A stretch of DNA of 8,117 nucleotides from contig NCBR01000103.1 of assembly GCA_002279285.1 (NCBI GenBank), positions 1 through 8,117 on the forward strand, read 5' to 3'. The notes beneath the pieces are model-generated. The model was not told where the DNA came from and did not search any database. It worked only from the letters and a program-made list of their open reading frames with translations. Source of the stretch: Acidobacteria bacterium 37-71-11 (GTDB lineage Bacteria; Acidobacteriota; Thermoanaerobaculia; Thermoanaerobaculales; Thermoanaerobaculaceae). Of this stretch, positions 1-5,240 are shown piece after piece (position 1 is the first letter of the stretch; every line of letters begins with the position of its first letter). The position numbers and the translations under genes are program-made.

Positions 1-318
1 CAACTTCGGTGTGACCGTGTGGCTGCGCAGCAGCGGCAGGAGGCCGAGCACGACGACCGCCGCGGCCGCCGCCACCCAACGCGCCCAGTGACGCCGGCGG
101 CTCGTGCCGCCCCACGCCGCGAGCGCACCCTCGCGCACCCGGCGCCGCGTCGCCTCGTCGGGATCCGCTCCCATCGCCCCGTCCACCGCCGCAAGGAAGG
201 CGTCGCGCCGCCGCCGGCACACCAGGCACGAGGCCAGGTGCTGGGCAACGTCCGCCGGCAGTGCCTCGCCGGCCAGCGCGACGTCCAGCTCGTCATCGCG
301 CAGGTGTCTGATCGTCAT
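1..318 (-). CDS. Anti-sigma factor with zinc-finger (ZAS) domain, 3' part cut by window edge
   Basis: The 106 visible residues start MTIRHLRDDELDV. They contain the signature H27-x3-C31-x2-C34 (HLASCLVC), which with an upstream His (H5) is the zinc-binding motif of ZAS anti-sigma factors. A Trp/Arg-rich stretch precedes one hydrophobic segment at about residues 81-97 (WVAAAAAVVVLGLLPLL), so the N-terminal sigma-binding part should be cytoplasmic and the missing C-terminal part outside the membrane. The ATG at 318 overlaps the stop of the upstream sigma gene (ATGA), the usual arrangement for a translationally coupled sigma/anti-sigma pair. The inferred role is to hold the neighbouring sigma factor inactive until an envelope or redox signal arrives. 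The signal sensed cannot be read because the extracytoplasmic part lies outside the window. The reading frame is open to base 1. Confidence 0.85.
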   Translation of the reverse strand, partial: MTIRHLRDDELDVALAGEALPADVAQHLASCLVCRRRRDAFLAAVDGAMGADPDEATRRRVREGALAAWGGTSRRRHWARWVAAAAAVVVLGLLPLLRSHTVTPKL

Positions 319-917
319 GGTTTTGCCTCCTCGACCGCGGCGCGCACCCGGCGCACCGCGCGGTGCAGGTGGGTCTTCACGGTGCCGATGTCGACCGACA
401 GGGCGCCGGCGATCCCCTCCAGGTCCAGCCCGGCGAAGAACCGCAGGGCGAACACCTCGCGCTGCCGGCGCGGCAACCGCGCCACCTCGCGTCGCATCGC
501 GGCGACGGCCTCGCGTCCCATCGCGACCCGGTCCGGGCCCGGTTCGGACGACGGCACGAAATCGAGCGGGTCGGGGTCGTCCTCGTCCGGGGTCTCGAGG
601 GCGAGGAACGGCACCAGCCGCCGCCGGCGCAGCTTGTCGCGGCAGAGGTTCACCGCGATCGCGGCGAGCCAGCCGCCAAAGCTCCCCTCGCCGGTGAAGC
701 CGGCCAGACTCCGGAGGGCGCGCAGCATCGTCTCCTGCACCGCGCCCTCGAGGTCCTCGCTCTGGGGGAGGAGGCGCCGGCAGGTGCGGAACAGGAGCAG
801 CTCGTGGCGCTCGAGCAGTTCGCCGGCGGCGTCGCGGTCGCCGCCGCGTGCCAGCTCCACCAGCTCCCGCTCGTCGTCGTGCCCCAAGGGCGTCTCCCGC
901 CGTGCGACGCTCGCCAT
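315..917 (-). CDS. ECF-type RNA polymerase sigma-70 family factor
   Basis: The product is 200 aa, the normal size for an ECF sigma factor. Region 2 covers about residues 35-98: helix LLFRTCRRLLPQSEDLEGAVQE, then the region 2.3/2.4-like GFTGEGSFGGWLAAIAVNLCRDKLRRR, matching the family's F..W...IA.N...D..R pattern. An acidic linker (PDEDDPDPLDF) follows. Region 4 covers about 145-192, with LPRRQREVFALRFFAGLDLEGIAGAL, then the recognition helix S-VDIGTVKTHLHRAVRRVR. No extra C-terminal domain is present. The ATG at 917 is chosen because homology begins soon after it; the open frame continues upstream only antisense to the next gene. No clear Shine-Dalgarno sequence precedes it. The stop overlaps the anti-sigma start by 4 bp. 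The family recruits core polymerase to a small regulon; the regulon cannot be read here. Confidence 0.9.
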   Translation of the reverse strand: MASVARRETPLGHDDERELVELARGGDRDAAGELLERHELLLFRTCRRLLPQSEDLEGAVQETMLRALRSLAGFTGEGSFGGWLAAIAVNLCRDKLRRRRLVPFLALETPDEDDPDPLDFVPSSEPGPDRVAMGREAVAAMRREVARLPRRQREVFALRFFAGLDLEGIAGALSVDIGTVKTHLHRAVRRVRAAVEEAKP

Positions 918-947
918 GATGCGGATGACGAGCGCGGCCGGTCGAGG

Positions 948-977
948 TTGACAATAGCGCAACCGGGCAGGCACTCT
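948..977 (+). promoter_or_regulatory. Candidate promoter of the MBL-fold gene; possibly leaderless transcript
   Basis: A perfect -35 consensus TTGACA (948-953) is followed, after 18 bp, by a poor -10 (CACTCT, 972-977). The predicted start point falls at about 984-985, on the GTG start codon at 985. That codon has no usable Shine-Dalgarno upstream. Two overlapping inverted repeats cover the site, CACTC/GAGTG (972-976/983-987) and TCACT-GG-AGTGA (977-988), and either could be an operator half-site pair. Only the -35 is convincing. Confidence 0.35.
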
Positions 978-980
978 CAC
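951..980 (-). promoter_or_regulatory. Candidate promoter of the sigma/anti-sigma operon
   Basis: On the minus strand GTGAGA (980-975) and TATTGT (956-951) are 18 bp apart. Each matches the sigma-70 -35 and -10 consensus at four of six bases, and the start point would lie about 26 nt before the ATG at 917. It overlaps the candidate promoter of the divergent gene. This was picked by eye in a 67-bp gap, so confidence is low. No ECF-type -35 (GGAAC-like) suggesting autoregulation was found. Confidence 0.3.
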
Positions 981-984
981 TGGA

Positions 985-1830
985 GTGAAACAACTGCACC
1001 TTGCCACCTCGTGGGGCGAGCTTCGCCTGGCGGGCGGGTCCCGCGCCGGCGAGGCGTCGCTCGTGCTGCTGCCGCAGCTCCGGCTCGCGCTCGACGCCGG
1101 GCGGCCGGCGCGGGCGCTCGTGCCGCTCGGCGACGTGGTGGTCTCGCACGGGCATATGGACCACGTCCTCGGCCTGCCCGCCTGGGCGAGCCAGCGCCAG
1201 CTCAACGGCATCCCGGGCGGGCGGGTGTATGTGCCGCCGGCGATCGCCGGCGGCGTCGCGGAGCTGCTCGCCACCTGCGCACGGCTCGAAGGCGGCAAGC
1301 CGTACGACGTGGAGGTCATCCCGGTGGCGCCCGGCGAGGTCCGGCCGCTGCGCCGCGGGTTCGAGCTGCGCTTCTTCGCGACGTCGCACTGGGTCGAGAC
1401 GCTGGGGTGCTGCGTCGAGTGGGTCCGGCACCGGCTGCGGCCGGAGCTGGCCGGGCTCGAGCCTGCGGAACTGCAACGGCGGCACGCCGCGGGCGAGGCG
1501 ATCGCCGAGGACGTCCGCACGCCGCTCGTCGCCTACCTCGCCGACACCGGGCCGGAGGTGTTCGCCGCGCAGCCGTGGCTCGCCGACGTCGAGGTGCTGG
1601 TGGTCGAGTGCACGTTCCTGCGGCCGTCGGAGCTCGAGCGCGCGCGCCGGTTCGGCCACATGCACCTCGACGACCTGGTGGAGAGGGCGGCCGGGCTGCG
1701 CAACCGACACCTGGTGCTGACGCACCTGTCGCGGCGGCACCGGCTGGGGCCGGGCACGCGCCTGATCCGCAGCGCGCTCACCCCGATCTTGACCCCGGAG
1801 CTGCACCTCCTCAACGTCGAGTGGGAGTAA
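985..1830 (+). CDS. MBL-fold metallohydrolase, ribonuclease Z-like
   Basis: The product is 281 aa with a metallo-beta-lactamase fold of the RNase Z/ElaC-like branch. The metal motif is SHGHMDH (H55, H57, D59, H60). Further ligands follow in family order: H135 in FATSHWVETLGC, D187 in YLADTGPE, and H247 in LVLTHLSRRH, with FGHMHLDDL (224-231) matching the conserved HxxL-type motif. The core is soluble, with no signal peptide or membrane segment. The start GTG at 985 (MKQLHLATSWGELRL) fits the beginning of the fold; GGAG overlaps the start codon and so cannot act as its ribosome site. True RNase Z trims tRNA 3' ends. This protein lacks an obvious exosite arm, so it may instead act on another phosphodiester or ester, and the substrate is unknown. 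It diverges from the sigma-factor operon. Its stop lies 25 bp before the first palindromic repeat. Confidence 0.85.
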   Translation: MKQLHLATSWGELRLAGGSRAGEASLVLLPQLRLALDAGRPARALVPLGDVVVSHGHMDHVLGLPAWASQRQLNGIPGGRVYVPPAIAGGVAELLATCARLEGGKPYDVEVIPVAPGEVRPLRRGFELRFFATSHWVETLGCCVEWVRHRLRPELAGLEPAELQRRHAAGEAIAEDVRTPLVAYLADTGPEVFAAQPWLADVEVLVVECTFLRPSELERARRFGHMHLDDLVERAAGLRNRHLVLTHLSRRHRLGPGTRLIRSALTPILTPELHLLNVEWE

Positions 1831-1855
1831 GCGCCAGGCCCGCGTGCGCCTCAAA

Positions 1856-1933
1856 TGTGGGGCGCGACCGCCGGGCGCGCTGTAGTTGCCCTCGGAGGGC
1901 AAGAAGAAGCGCGCGCGGCGCGCGCGCCCCACA
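1856..1933 (+). repeat. REP-pair unit A (class 1, 78 bp)
   Basis: The unit is bounded by inverted TGTGGG/CCCACA. The left hairpin palindrome is at 1862-1880 (GCGCGACCGCCGGGCGCGC, arms pairing at 8 of 9 positions). The right hairpin is at 1909-1927 (GCGCGCGCG-g-CGCGCGCGC, perfect 9-bp arms). The 28-bp spacer holds a third small palindrome, GCCCTCGGAGGGC. It is identical in sequence to unit D. With units B-D it accounts for most of the 503-bp gap between the MBL-fold gene and the transposase gene; the remaining part, 2154-2214, holds nothing else I recognise. Confidence 0.85.
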
Positions 1934-1961
1934 CGGAAAAGACAAGGTCCCGCTTTGTCAA

Positions 1962-2043
1962 TGTGGGGCGCGACCGCCGGGCGCGCTGTAGTTGTCGTTG
2001 TCGGAGGACCAGAAAACCGCTCGCGCGGCGCGCGAGCCCCACA
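1962..2043 (+). repeat. REP-pair unit B (class 1, 82-bp variant)
   Basis: The left hairpin matches unit A. The spacer differs (32 bp, no central GCCCTC/GAGGGC palindrome). The right hairpin at 2019-2037 is GCTCGCGCG-g-CGCGCGAGC. Compared with unit A, the third base of each arm has changed together (G-C pair to T-A pair), which keeps the 9-bp stem perfect. Confidence 0.85.
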
Positions 2044-2071
2044 CGGAAAAGACAAGGTCCCGCTTTGTCAA

Positions 2072-2153
2072 TGTGGGGCGCGACCGCCGGGCGCGCTGTA
2101 GTTGTCGTTGTCGGAGGACCAGAACACCGCTCGCGCGGCGCGCGAGCCCCACA
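2072..2153 (+). repeat. REP-pair unit C (class 1, 82-bp variant)
   Basis: Identical to unit B except for one base (A at 2015, C at 2125). It carries the same T-A substituted right hairpin, at 2129-2147. It is the second half of a tandem duplication. Confidence 0.85.
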
Positions 2154-2214
2154 CAAGCAAGACAAGCCTCCTCCTCACAACGTGTAGACGACCGCCGGAC
2201 GTGCGCAGTTCAAA

Positions 2215-2292
2215 TGTGGGGCGCGACCGCCGGGCGCGCTGTAGTTGCCCTCGGAGGGCAAGAAGAAGCGCGCGCGGCGCGCGCGCCCCACA
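2215..2292 (+). repeat. REP-pair unit D (class 1, 78 bp), 5' flank of transposase gene
   Basis: Same sequence as unit A, including the preceding TCAAA. Left palindrome 2221-2239, right palindrome 2268-2286. It ends 41 bp before the transposase start codon. Confidence 0.85.
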
Positions 2293-2333
2293 CGGACTTG
2301 TCGTCCGTCGGAGACGCTGACAGAATTGCCGAA

Positions 2334-2804
2334 ATGAAGTTCCCAGGTCATCCGGAGCGGCTGGACGGCTTCCCGTACGATCAGGCCGGACCAGTCTTCC
2401 ACTGCCGGCTCGGCTGCCTTGACCGGAAGCCGTACTTTTCCGAACCGGTTCTGGCTGACCTTGTCGTCGAGGCTCTCCGGTTCCGCCACGCCCACTCCGC
2501 GGAGATCTTCGCGTATTGCGCGATGCCCGACCACCTGCATGTGCTCCTCTCTCTCCTCCCGCCCGCCCCGCCACTGTCCCGATGGGTGGGGGACTTAAAG
2601 CGCTGGGTCAGCCACGAGGCACGGGAGGCGACTGGTCGAGGCTTCGCGTGGCAACCGAACTTCTTCGAGCACGTCGTGCGCAGAAACGAGGAGCTCTCGA
2701 CGGTCGCACAGTACATCCTCGACAACCCAGTGCGGCTGGGCCTGGTGCCTCGCTCGCAGGACTATCGCTGGTGTGGCTCCTTCACGTGGGATCTCGAGGA
2801 GTGA
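2334..2804 (+). CDS. rayT: REP-associated tyrosine transposase (RAYT; Y1/HUH, IS200-like)
   Basis: The product is 156 aa. The HUH metal-binding motif is H67-L-H69 within YCAMPDHLHVLL, preceded by a short beta strand (GPVFHCRLG, about 19-27). The WQPNFFEHVVR segment (106-116) corresponds to the conserved W-Q-x-x-F/Y-x-H-x-(I/V)-R block of RAYTs. The likely nucleophile is Y127 in VAQYILDNPVRLGLV, the family's Y-I-x-x-N-P motif. Known RAYTs are single-strand DNA nucleases that bind and cut REP hairpins near a 5' GTAG/GTGG-type tetranucleotide. This gene is flanked by direct copies of such hairpins: unit D ends 41 bp upstream and unit E begins 7 bp after the stop. ATG 2334 is the first start consistent with homology; there is no strong Shine-Dalgarno. 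All catalytic motifs are intact, so it is probably functional or recently so. No IS200 ends or TnpB partner were seen. Confidence 0.88.
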   Translation: MKFPGHPERLDGFPYDQAGPVFHCRLGCLDRKPYFSEPVLADLVVEALRFRHAHSAEIFAYCAMPDHLHVLLSLLPPAPPLSRWVGDLKRWVSHEAREATGRGFAWQPNFFEHVVRRNEELSTVAQYILDNPVRLGLVPRSQDYRWCGSFTWDLEE

Positions 2805-2811
2805 GCTTCAA

Positions 2812-2889
2812 TGTGGGGCGCGACCGCCGAGCGCGCTGTCGTCGAAATCGGAGGGCAAGAAGAAGCGCGCGCGGCGCGCGCGCCCCACA
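2812..2889 (+). repeat. REP-pair unit E (class 1, 78 bp), 3' flank of transposase gene
   Basis: It begins 7 bp after the transposase stop codon. Left palindrome 2818-2836 has an extra mismatch (CCGAG for CCGGG). Right palindrome 2865-2883 is perfect. The spacer is the GTCGTCGAAATCGGAGGGC type, shared with units G and J. Confidence 0.85.
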
Positions 2890-2914
2890 CGGACAAGACA
2901 GCATCTTGCTTCAA

Positions 2915-2939
2915 TGTGGGGCGCGACCGCCGGGCGCGC
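2915..2939 (+). repeat. Solitary left REP hairpin F (class 1)
   Basis: TGTGGG followed by the canonical left palindrome (2921-2939); no right hairpin follows. A 25-bp linker joins it to unit E (2890-2914). About 22 bp after it a copy of the CATTGCGAG family begins, which may have replaced or interrupted the rest. Confidence 0.75.
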
Positions 2940-2961
2940 GGCCGCTCTTGCCGGACAACCA

Positions 2962-3049
2962 GTCATTGCGAGGTTCCCGAGCCCCGCCTCGGGCGGGGCG
3001 AGGGAGCCGCGGCAATCCCGAGGACGACAGGTTGGCCGCCCTGGGCCGC
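2962..3049 (+). repeat. Half copy of the CATTGCGAG MITE-like family
   Basis: It opens with GTCATTGCGAG and contains a GC-rich hairpin (GCCCCGCC at 2981-2988 with GGCGGGGC at 2992-2999), then GGCAATCCCGAGG and GACAGGTTGGCCGC, in the same order as the full copy at 6838-6961. The second arm is missing. It lies between the 3' ends of the transposase gene and the coiled-coil gene. Confidence 0.7.
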
Positions 3050-3081
3050 GCTCACGAGAAGAGACCCTTTCGGTTGACCGA

Positions 3082-3609
3082 TCAGCTGGTCCGGGTTTCG
3101 AGGCGTTCGAGCCGACCGGTCAGGTCGTGGACGATGCTTTCGAGGGTCGTGAGCCGCCGGTCGAGCTCAGCGAACGACAGCTTGACCATCGACTTGACCT
3201 CAGAAAAGTCGGCACGGACCGCGGCCTCGAACCGCTCCGCGCGCTGCTCCACCTGGGCAAAGTCGGCGCGGACCTCGGTTTCGAACCGCTCTGCGCGCTG
3301 CTCCACCTGGGCAAAGTCGGCGCGGACCGCGGTCTCGAACCGCTCGGCACGCTGCTCCACCTGGACAAACTCGGCGCGGACCTCAGTCTCGAAGTGATCA
3401 AGGCGGCCATCGATACCGTCGAGACGACCCTCGACCCGGTCGAGGCGCTCATTGCCGAGTACGACACCCTCGGCCACCTGCTGGATCTGGCCTTGCAGGT
3501 TCTCGGCGACAACATCGAAGTGGCGGTGCAGCTCGTCGAAGCGCCGGTCCACGCCGGACAGCTTTTCGTCCAACAACACGCCCATTCGGCGGATCTCGTC
3601 TTCGGTCAT
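3082..3609 (-). CDS. Coiled-coil protein with 18-residue repeats, function unknown
   Basis: The product is 175 aa, highly charged, with no signal peptide or membrane segment. Residues 1-72 are heptad-like (LDRVEGRLDGIDGRLDHF). Residues 73-126 hold three near-identical 18-residue repeats of the form FET(E/A)VRA(D/E)F(A/V)QVEQRAER. Residues 127-144 are a diverged fourth. The C-terminus (LDRRLTTLESIVHDLTGRLERLETRTS) returns to a leucine-zipper pattern. The ATG at 3609 is preceded by GAGGGA at 7-nt spacing, which decides it over an in-frame ATG at 3654. A weak -10 (TATCCT) lies about 25 nt upstream without a good -35. The gene is flanked by repeat tracts on both sides and has no operon partner. 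Similar small coiled-coil proteins are common and mostly uncharacterised. It probably oligomerises; I assign no function. Confidence 0.7.
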   Translation of the reverse strand: MTEDEIRRMGVLLDEKLSGVDRRFDELHRHFDVVAENLQGQIQQVAEGVVLGNERLDRVEGRLDGIDGRLDHFETEVRAEFVQVEQRAERFETAVRADFAQVEQRAERFETEVRADFAQVEQRAERFEAAVRADFSEVKSMVKLSFAELDRRLTTLESIVHDLTGRLERLETRTS

Positions 3610-3671
3610 TGCCCCGTCCCTCGAGCGATGAGGATACCCCAGAAGGGTCGCCAACCTCCACAGTTCGGCGG

Positions 3672-3709
3672 GCTCGATCGGACGCGCTGTCGTTGCGGTC
3701 GGAGGGCAA
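3672..3709 (+). repeat. Degenerate class-1 REP unit fragment
   Basis: CGCGCTGTCGT and CGGAGGGCAA are preserved in register with the end of the left hairpin and the spacer of unit E (18 of 22 spacer positions match). Both flanking hairpins are otherwise lost. It lies upstream of the coiled-coil gene. The next 80 bp (3710-3788) hold nothing I recognise. Confidence 0.55.
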
Positions 3710-3788
3710 ATCGCATCGTGTAACGGGCAACAGGTTTGATCGCTTCAATTTCCATTTGGACGCGCGCCAAACGGACACGGGGAGAGGC

Positions 3789-3813
3789 CGGCCGCCCGGC
3801 GGGCGGCCGCTAC
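3789..3813 (-). repeat. Class-2 REP hairpin with GTAG head
   Basis: Read on the minus strand it is GTAG followed by a perfect inverted repeat with 10-bp arms and a 1-nt centre (CGGCCGCCCG-c-CGGGCGGCCG, 3809-3789). GTAG directly before a GC-rich palindrome is the classical REP arrangement recognised by RAYTs. Its head faces the head of unit G, 5 bp away. Confidence 0.75.
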
Positions 3814-3818
3814 GGGCA

Positions 3819-3896
3819 TGCGGGGCGCGACCGCCAGGCGCGCGGTCGTCGAAATCGGAGGGCAAGAAGAAGCGCGCGCGGCGCGCGCGCCCCACA
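3819..3896 (+). repeat. REP-pair unit G (class 1, 78 bp, TGCGGG head)
   Basis: Left palindrome 3825-3843 (CCAGG variant), right palindrome 3872-3890, perfect. The head is TGCGGG instead of TGTGGG, a change shared with the other class-1 hairpin that sits beside a class-2 REP (6811-6836). Confidence 0.85.
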
Positions 3897-3924
3897 CGGA
3901 AAAGACAAGGTCCCGCTTTGTCAA

Positions 3925-4002
3925 TGTGGGGCGCGACCGCCGGGCGCACGGTAGTTGCCTTCGGAGGGCAAGAAGAAGCGCGCGCGGCGCGCGCGCCCCA
4001 CA
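3925..4002 (+). repeat. REP-pair unit H (class 1, 78 bp)
   Basis: Left palindrome 3931-3949 has one terminal mismatch (GCAC for GCGC). Right palindrome 3978-3996 is perfect. It is joined to unit G by a 28-bp linker (3897-3924) identical to the linkers before units B and C. Confidence 0.85.
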
Positions 4003-4029
4003 CGGAGAAGACACAACGGCACGTCAACG

Positions 4030-4046
4030 CAGCGCGAGCCCCACAT
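4030..4046 (+). repeat. Remnant of a class-1 right hairpin abutting the ygfZ stop
   Basis: GCGCGAGCCCCACA matches the outer part of the right hairpin of units B and C (GCGCGAGC followed by CCCACA). It ends directly at the ygfZ stop codon (4049-4047). Confidence 0.6.
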
Positions 4047-4997
4047 TTACCACAGCGGGAGGGGGGTGATTTCGAAGGCGCGGTCCGACGCGGCAAGGCG
4101 TGTGCCGGGGACGGCGAGTTCGCGGCGGACGAGGGCGAGGCCGACGCCGCCGTGTTGCGGGTGGAGACCCCAGCTGGTGAGGGAGGCGCGGGGCCGGTCT
4201 TCGCCCGCCGCCGTGAGCGGCAGCGGCAGCTCCGGAGGCTCGGGCGGACCCGCGACCTGGCGCAGGCCCGCGAGCGACCTCGTGGGGTGCCCGTACGTTG
4301 CCAGCCGGGCCATCGTCTCCTGCCCGATGTAGCACCCCTTCGTGGAGGAGATCGCGTCCCCCTCGATGCCGACTTCCGGGGGAAGCGTCGTGCCGGTCAG
4401 CTCGTTCCCCCACGCCGGCACGCCGTGCCTGATGCGGAGCAGCTCGACCGCCTCCCGCGACACCTCGCGGGTGCCCGCCGCGTGCAGCGCAGCCTCGGCC
4501 ACCCCCACCGCCGTCGCGCCCGCGACGCCCAGCATCGTGCGGCCAAACCAGAGCGCGTCGCGGCCGGAGTCCGCGTCGCCGGCAGCGAGCGCGACGCGGT
4601 CGGCGCCCGCCGCGGCCGCGACGTCGAGCCAGCCCGCTCCGGCGACCGCAACGCCGGGGCTCGCATCGGCCTGCGCGGTGCAGTGCGACAGCATGAGGAA
4701 CTTGGAGAGCGCGCCCGCCACCTCCGCCGCGCGGCCGGGCGGCGTCAGAAGCAACGTCTCACCGGCGACAGCGAACACCGCCATGACCGCCCGGAACTGC
4801 CCCTTGGGCGCGAGGAGAAGAGCGAGGCGCCCGTGACCGGGACCAAGACCGTTGAGGTCCTGACTGAGCACGCGCTGGAGCACGTTGAGGTGGCCGTGAC
4901 CGCTCACCCGGACCACGCCGGCCTCGCGCAGCGGGAGGACACCCGCAGCGTTGTCCAGGGTGGCCAGTTCCGATGCGAGGCGGTCCGCGGTACTCAT
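4047..4997 (-). CDS. ygfZ: YgfZ/GcvT-like tetrahydrofolate-binding protein
   Basis: The product is 316 aa, close to the usual YgfZ length (about 300-330). The signature K-G-C-Y-I-G-Q-E is at residues 220-227, inside the longer block LPPEVGIEGDAISSTKGCYIGQE; its cysteine is the conserved functional residue of the family. The N-terminal part (VVRVSGHGHLNVLQRVLSQDLNGLGPGHGRLALLLAPKGQFRAVMAVF) matches the GcvT-like start of the fold. YgfZ homologues bind tetrahydrofolate and help assemble or repair certain Fe-S enzymes in the cytoplasm. The ATG at 4997 follows GGAGG with only one intervening base, unusually close; the frame extends to a GTG at 5102 but without homology. It is monocistronic here. 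Its stop codon touches a REP remnant, and its upstream region holds a MITE-like element. Confidence 0.92.
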   Translation of the reverse strand: MSTADRLASELATLDNAAGVLPLREAGVVRVSGHGHLNVLQRVLSQDLNGLGPGHGRLALLLAPKGQFRAVMAVFAVAGETLLLTPPGRAAEVAGALSKFLMLSHCTAQADASPGVAVAGAGWLDVAAAAGADRVALAAGDADSGRDALWFGRTMLGVAGATAVGVAEAALHAAGTREVSREAVELLRIRHGVPAWGNELTGTTLPPEVGIEGDAISSTKGCYIGQETMARLATYGHPTRSLAGLRQVAGPPEPPELPLPLTAAGEDRPRASLTSWGLHPQHGGVGLALVRRELAVPGTRLAASDRAFEITPLPLW

Positions 4998-5102
4998 TCC
5001 TCCAGGGAGAACCCCGCCGCCGCGGGCGACCTTCCCAGCGGCGCCGGGACACGGCAGGCGTCCGACGCGTGCACTCCGCGTCCCGAGAGGTCTCGGCGCC
5101 AC

Positions 5103-5240
5103 CGGTCATTGCGAGCCCCGCCTGGGGCGGGGCGAAGCAATCCCGTGCCCACCGCGCGGACCGGCCAACCTGTCGCCCTCGAGATTGCCGCGGTTCCCGC
5201 GCCCCGCCCGAGGCGGGGCTCGGGAACCTCGCAATGACCG
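5103..5240 (-). repeat. MITE-like CATTGCGAG element, full copy (138 bp)
   Basis: Perfect 13-bp terminal inverted repeats, CGGTCATTGCGAG (5103-5115) and CTCGCAATGACCG (5228-5240). Each arm holds a hairpin: GCCCCGCC/GGCGGGGC on the left, and on the right a 16-bp stem with one mismatch (5193-5208 with 5212-5227, loop CGA). It is inverted relative to the copy at 6838-6961. It lies in the divergent gap between ygfZ and chrA, so it may affect both promoters. Confidence 0.75.

Larger units (their letters stand above)
1934..2153 (+). repeat. 110-bp tandem duplication (linker + REP-pair unit, two copies)
   Basis: Bases 1934-2043 and 2044-2153 match at 109 of 110 positions. Each copy is a 28-bp linker followed by an 82-bp class-1 unit (B, then C). 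The near-identity indicates a recent local duplication, by slippage or element-mediated. Confidence 0.9.

Noticed and set aside
1..917. Direct functional link between the sigma/anti-sigma pair and the repeat/RAYT region
   Set aside because: Nothing in the sequence connects them beyond proximity; an unrelated gene lies between.
315..1520. A 401-residue reading of the sigma frame starting at 1520
   Set aside because: The upstream 200 residues are antisense to the MBL-fold gene and low in complexity. The sigma domain starts at the ATG at 917, giving a normal ECF length.
1855..2320. Arg/Ala/Gly-rich open frames through the palindromic repeats on both strands
   Set aside because: The same peptide strings recur because the GC-rich repeats lack stop codons in several frames. 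They have no start or ribosome-site logic and no protein homology; the same holds for frames at 3736-4096 and 6518-6901.
1831..2333. tRNA, riboswitch or other structured RNA genes in the gaps
   Set aside because: No tRNA-like cloverleaf (no GGTTCGAATCC-type T arm with matching acceptor) and no known riboswitch motif was seen. The strong stems are all accounted for by the repeats.
2334..2804. A complete IS200/IS605 insertion sequence
   Set aside because: There is no tnpB, and the flanking hairpins recur many times independently of the transposase gene, which fits a RAYT with REPs and not a single IS with unique ends.
1856..4002. CRISPR array or integron cassette array
   Set aside because: The repeated units are long palindromes with irregular spacing and conserved linkers, not short repeats with unique spacers. 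There are no cas genes, no integrase, and no attC core sites.
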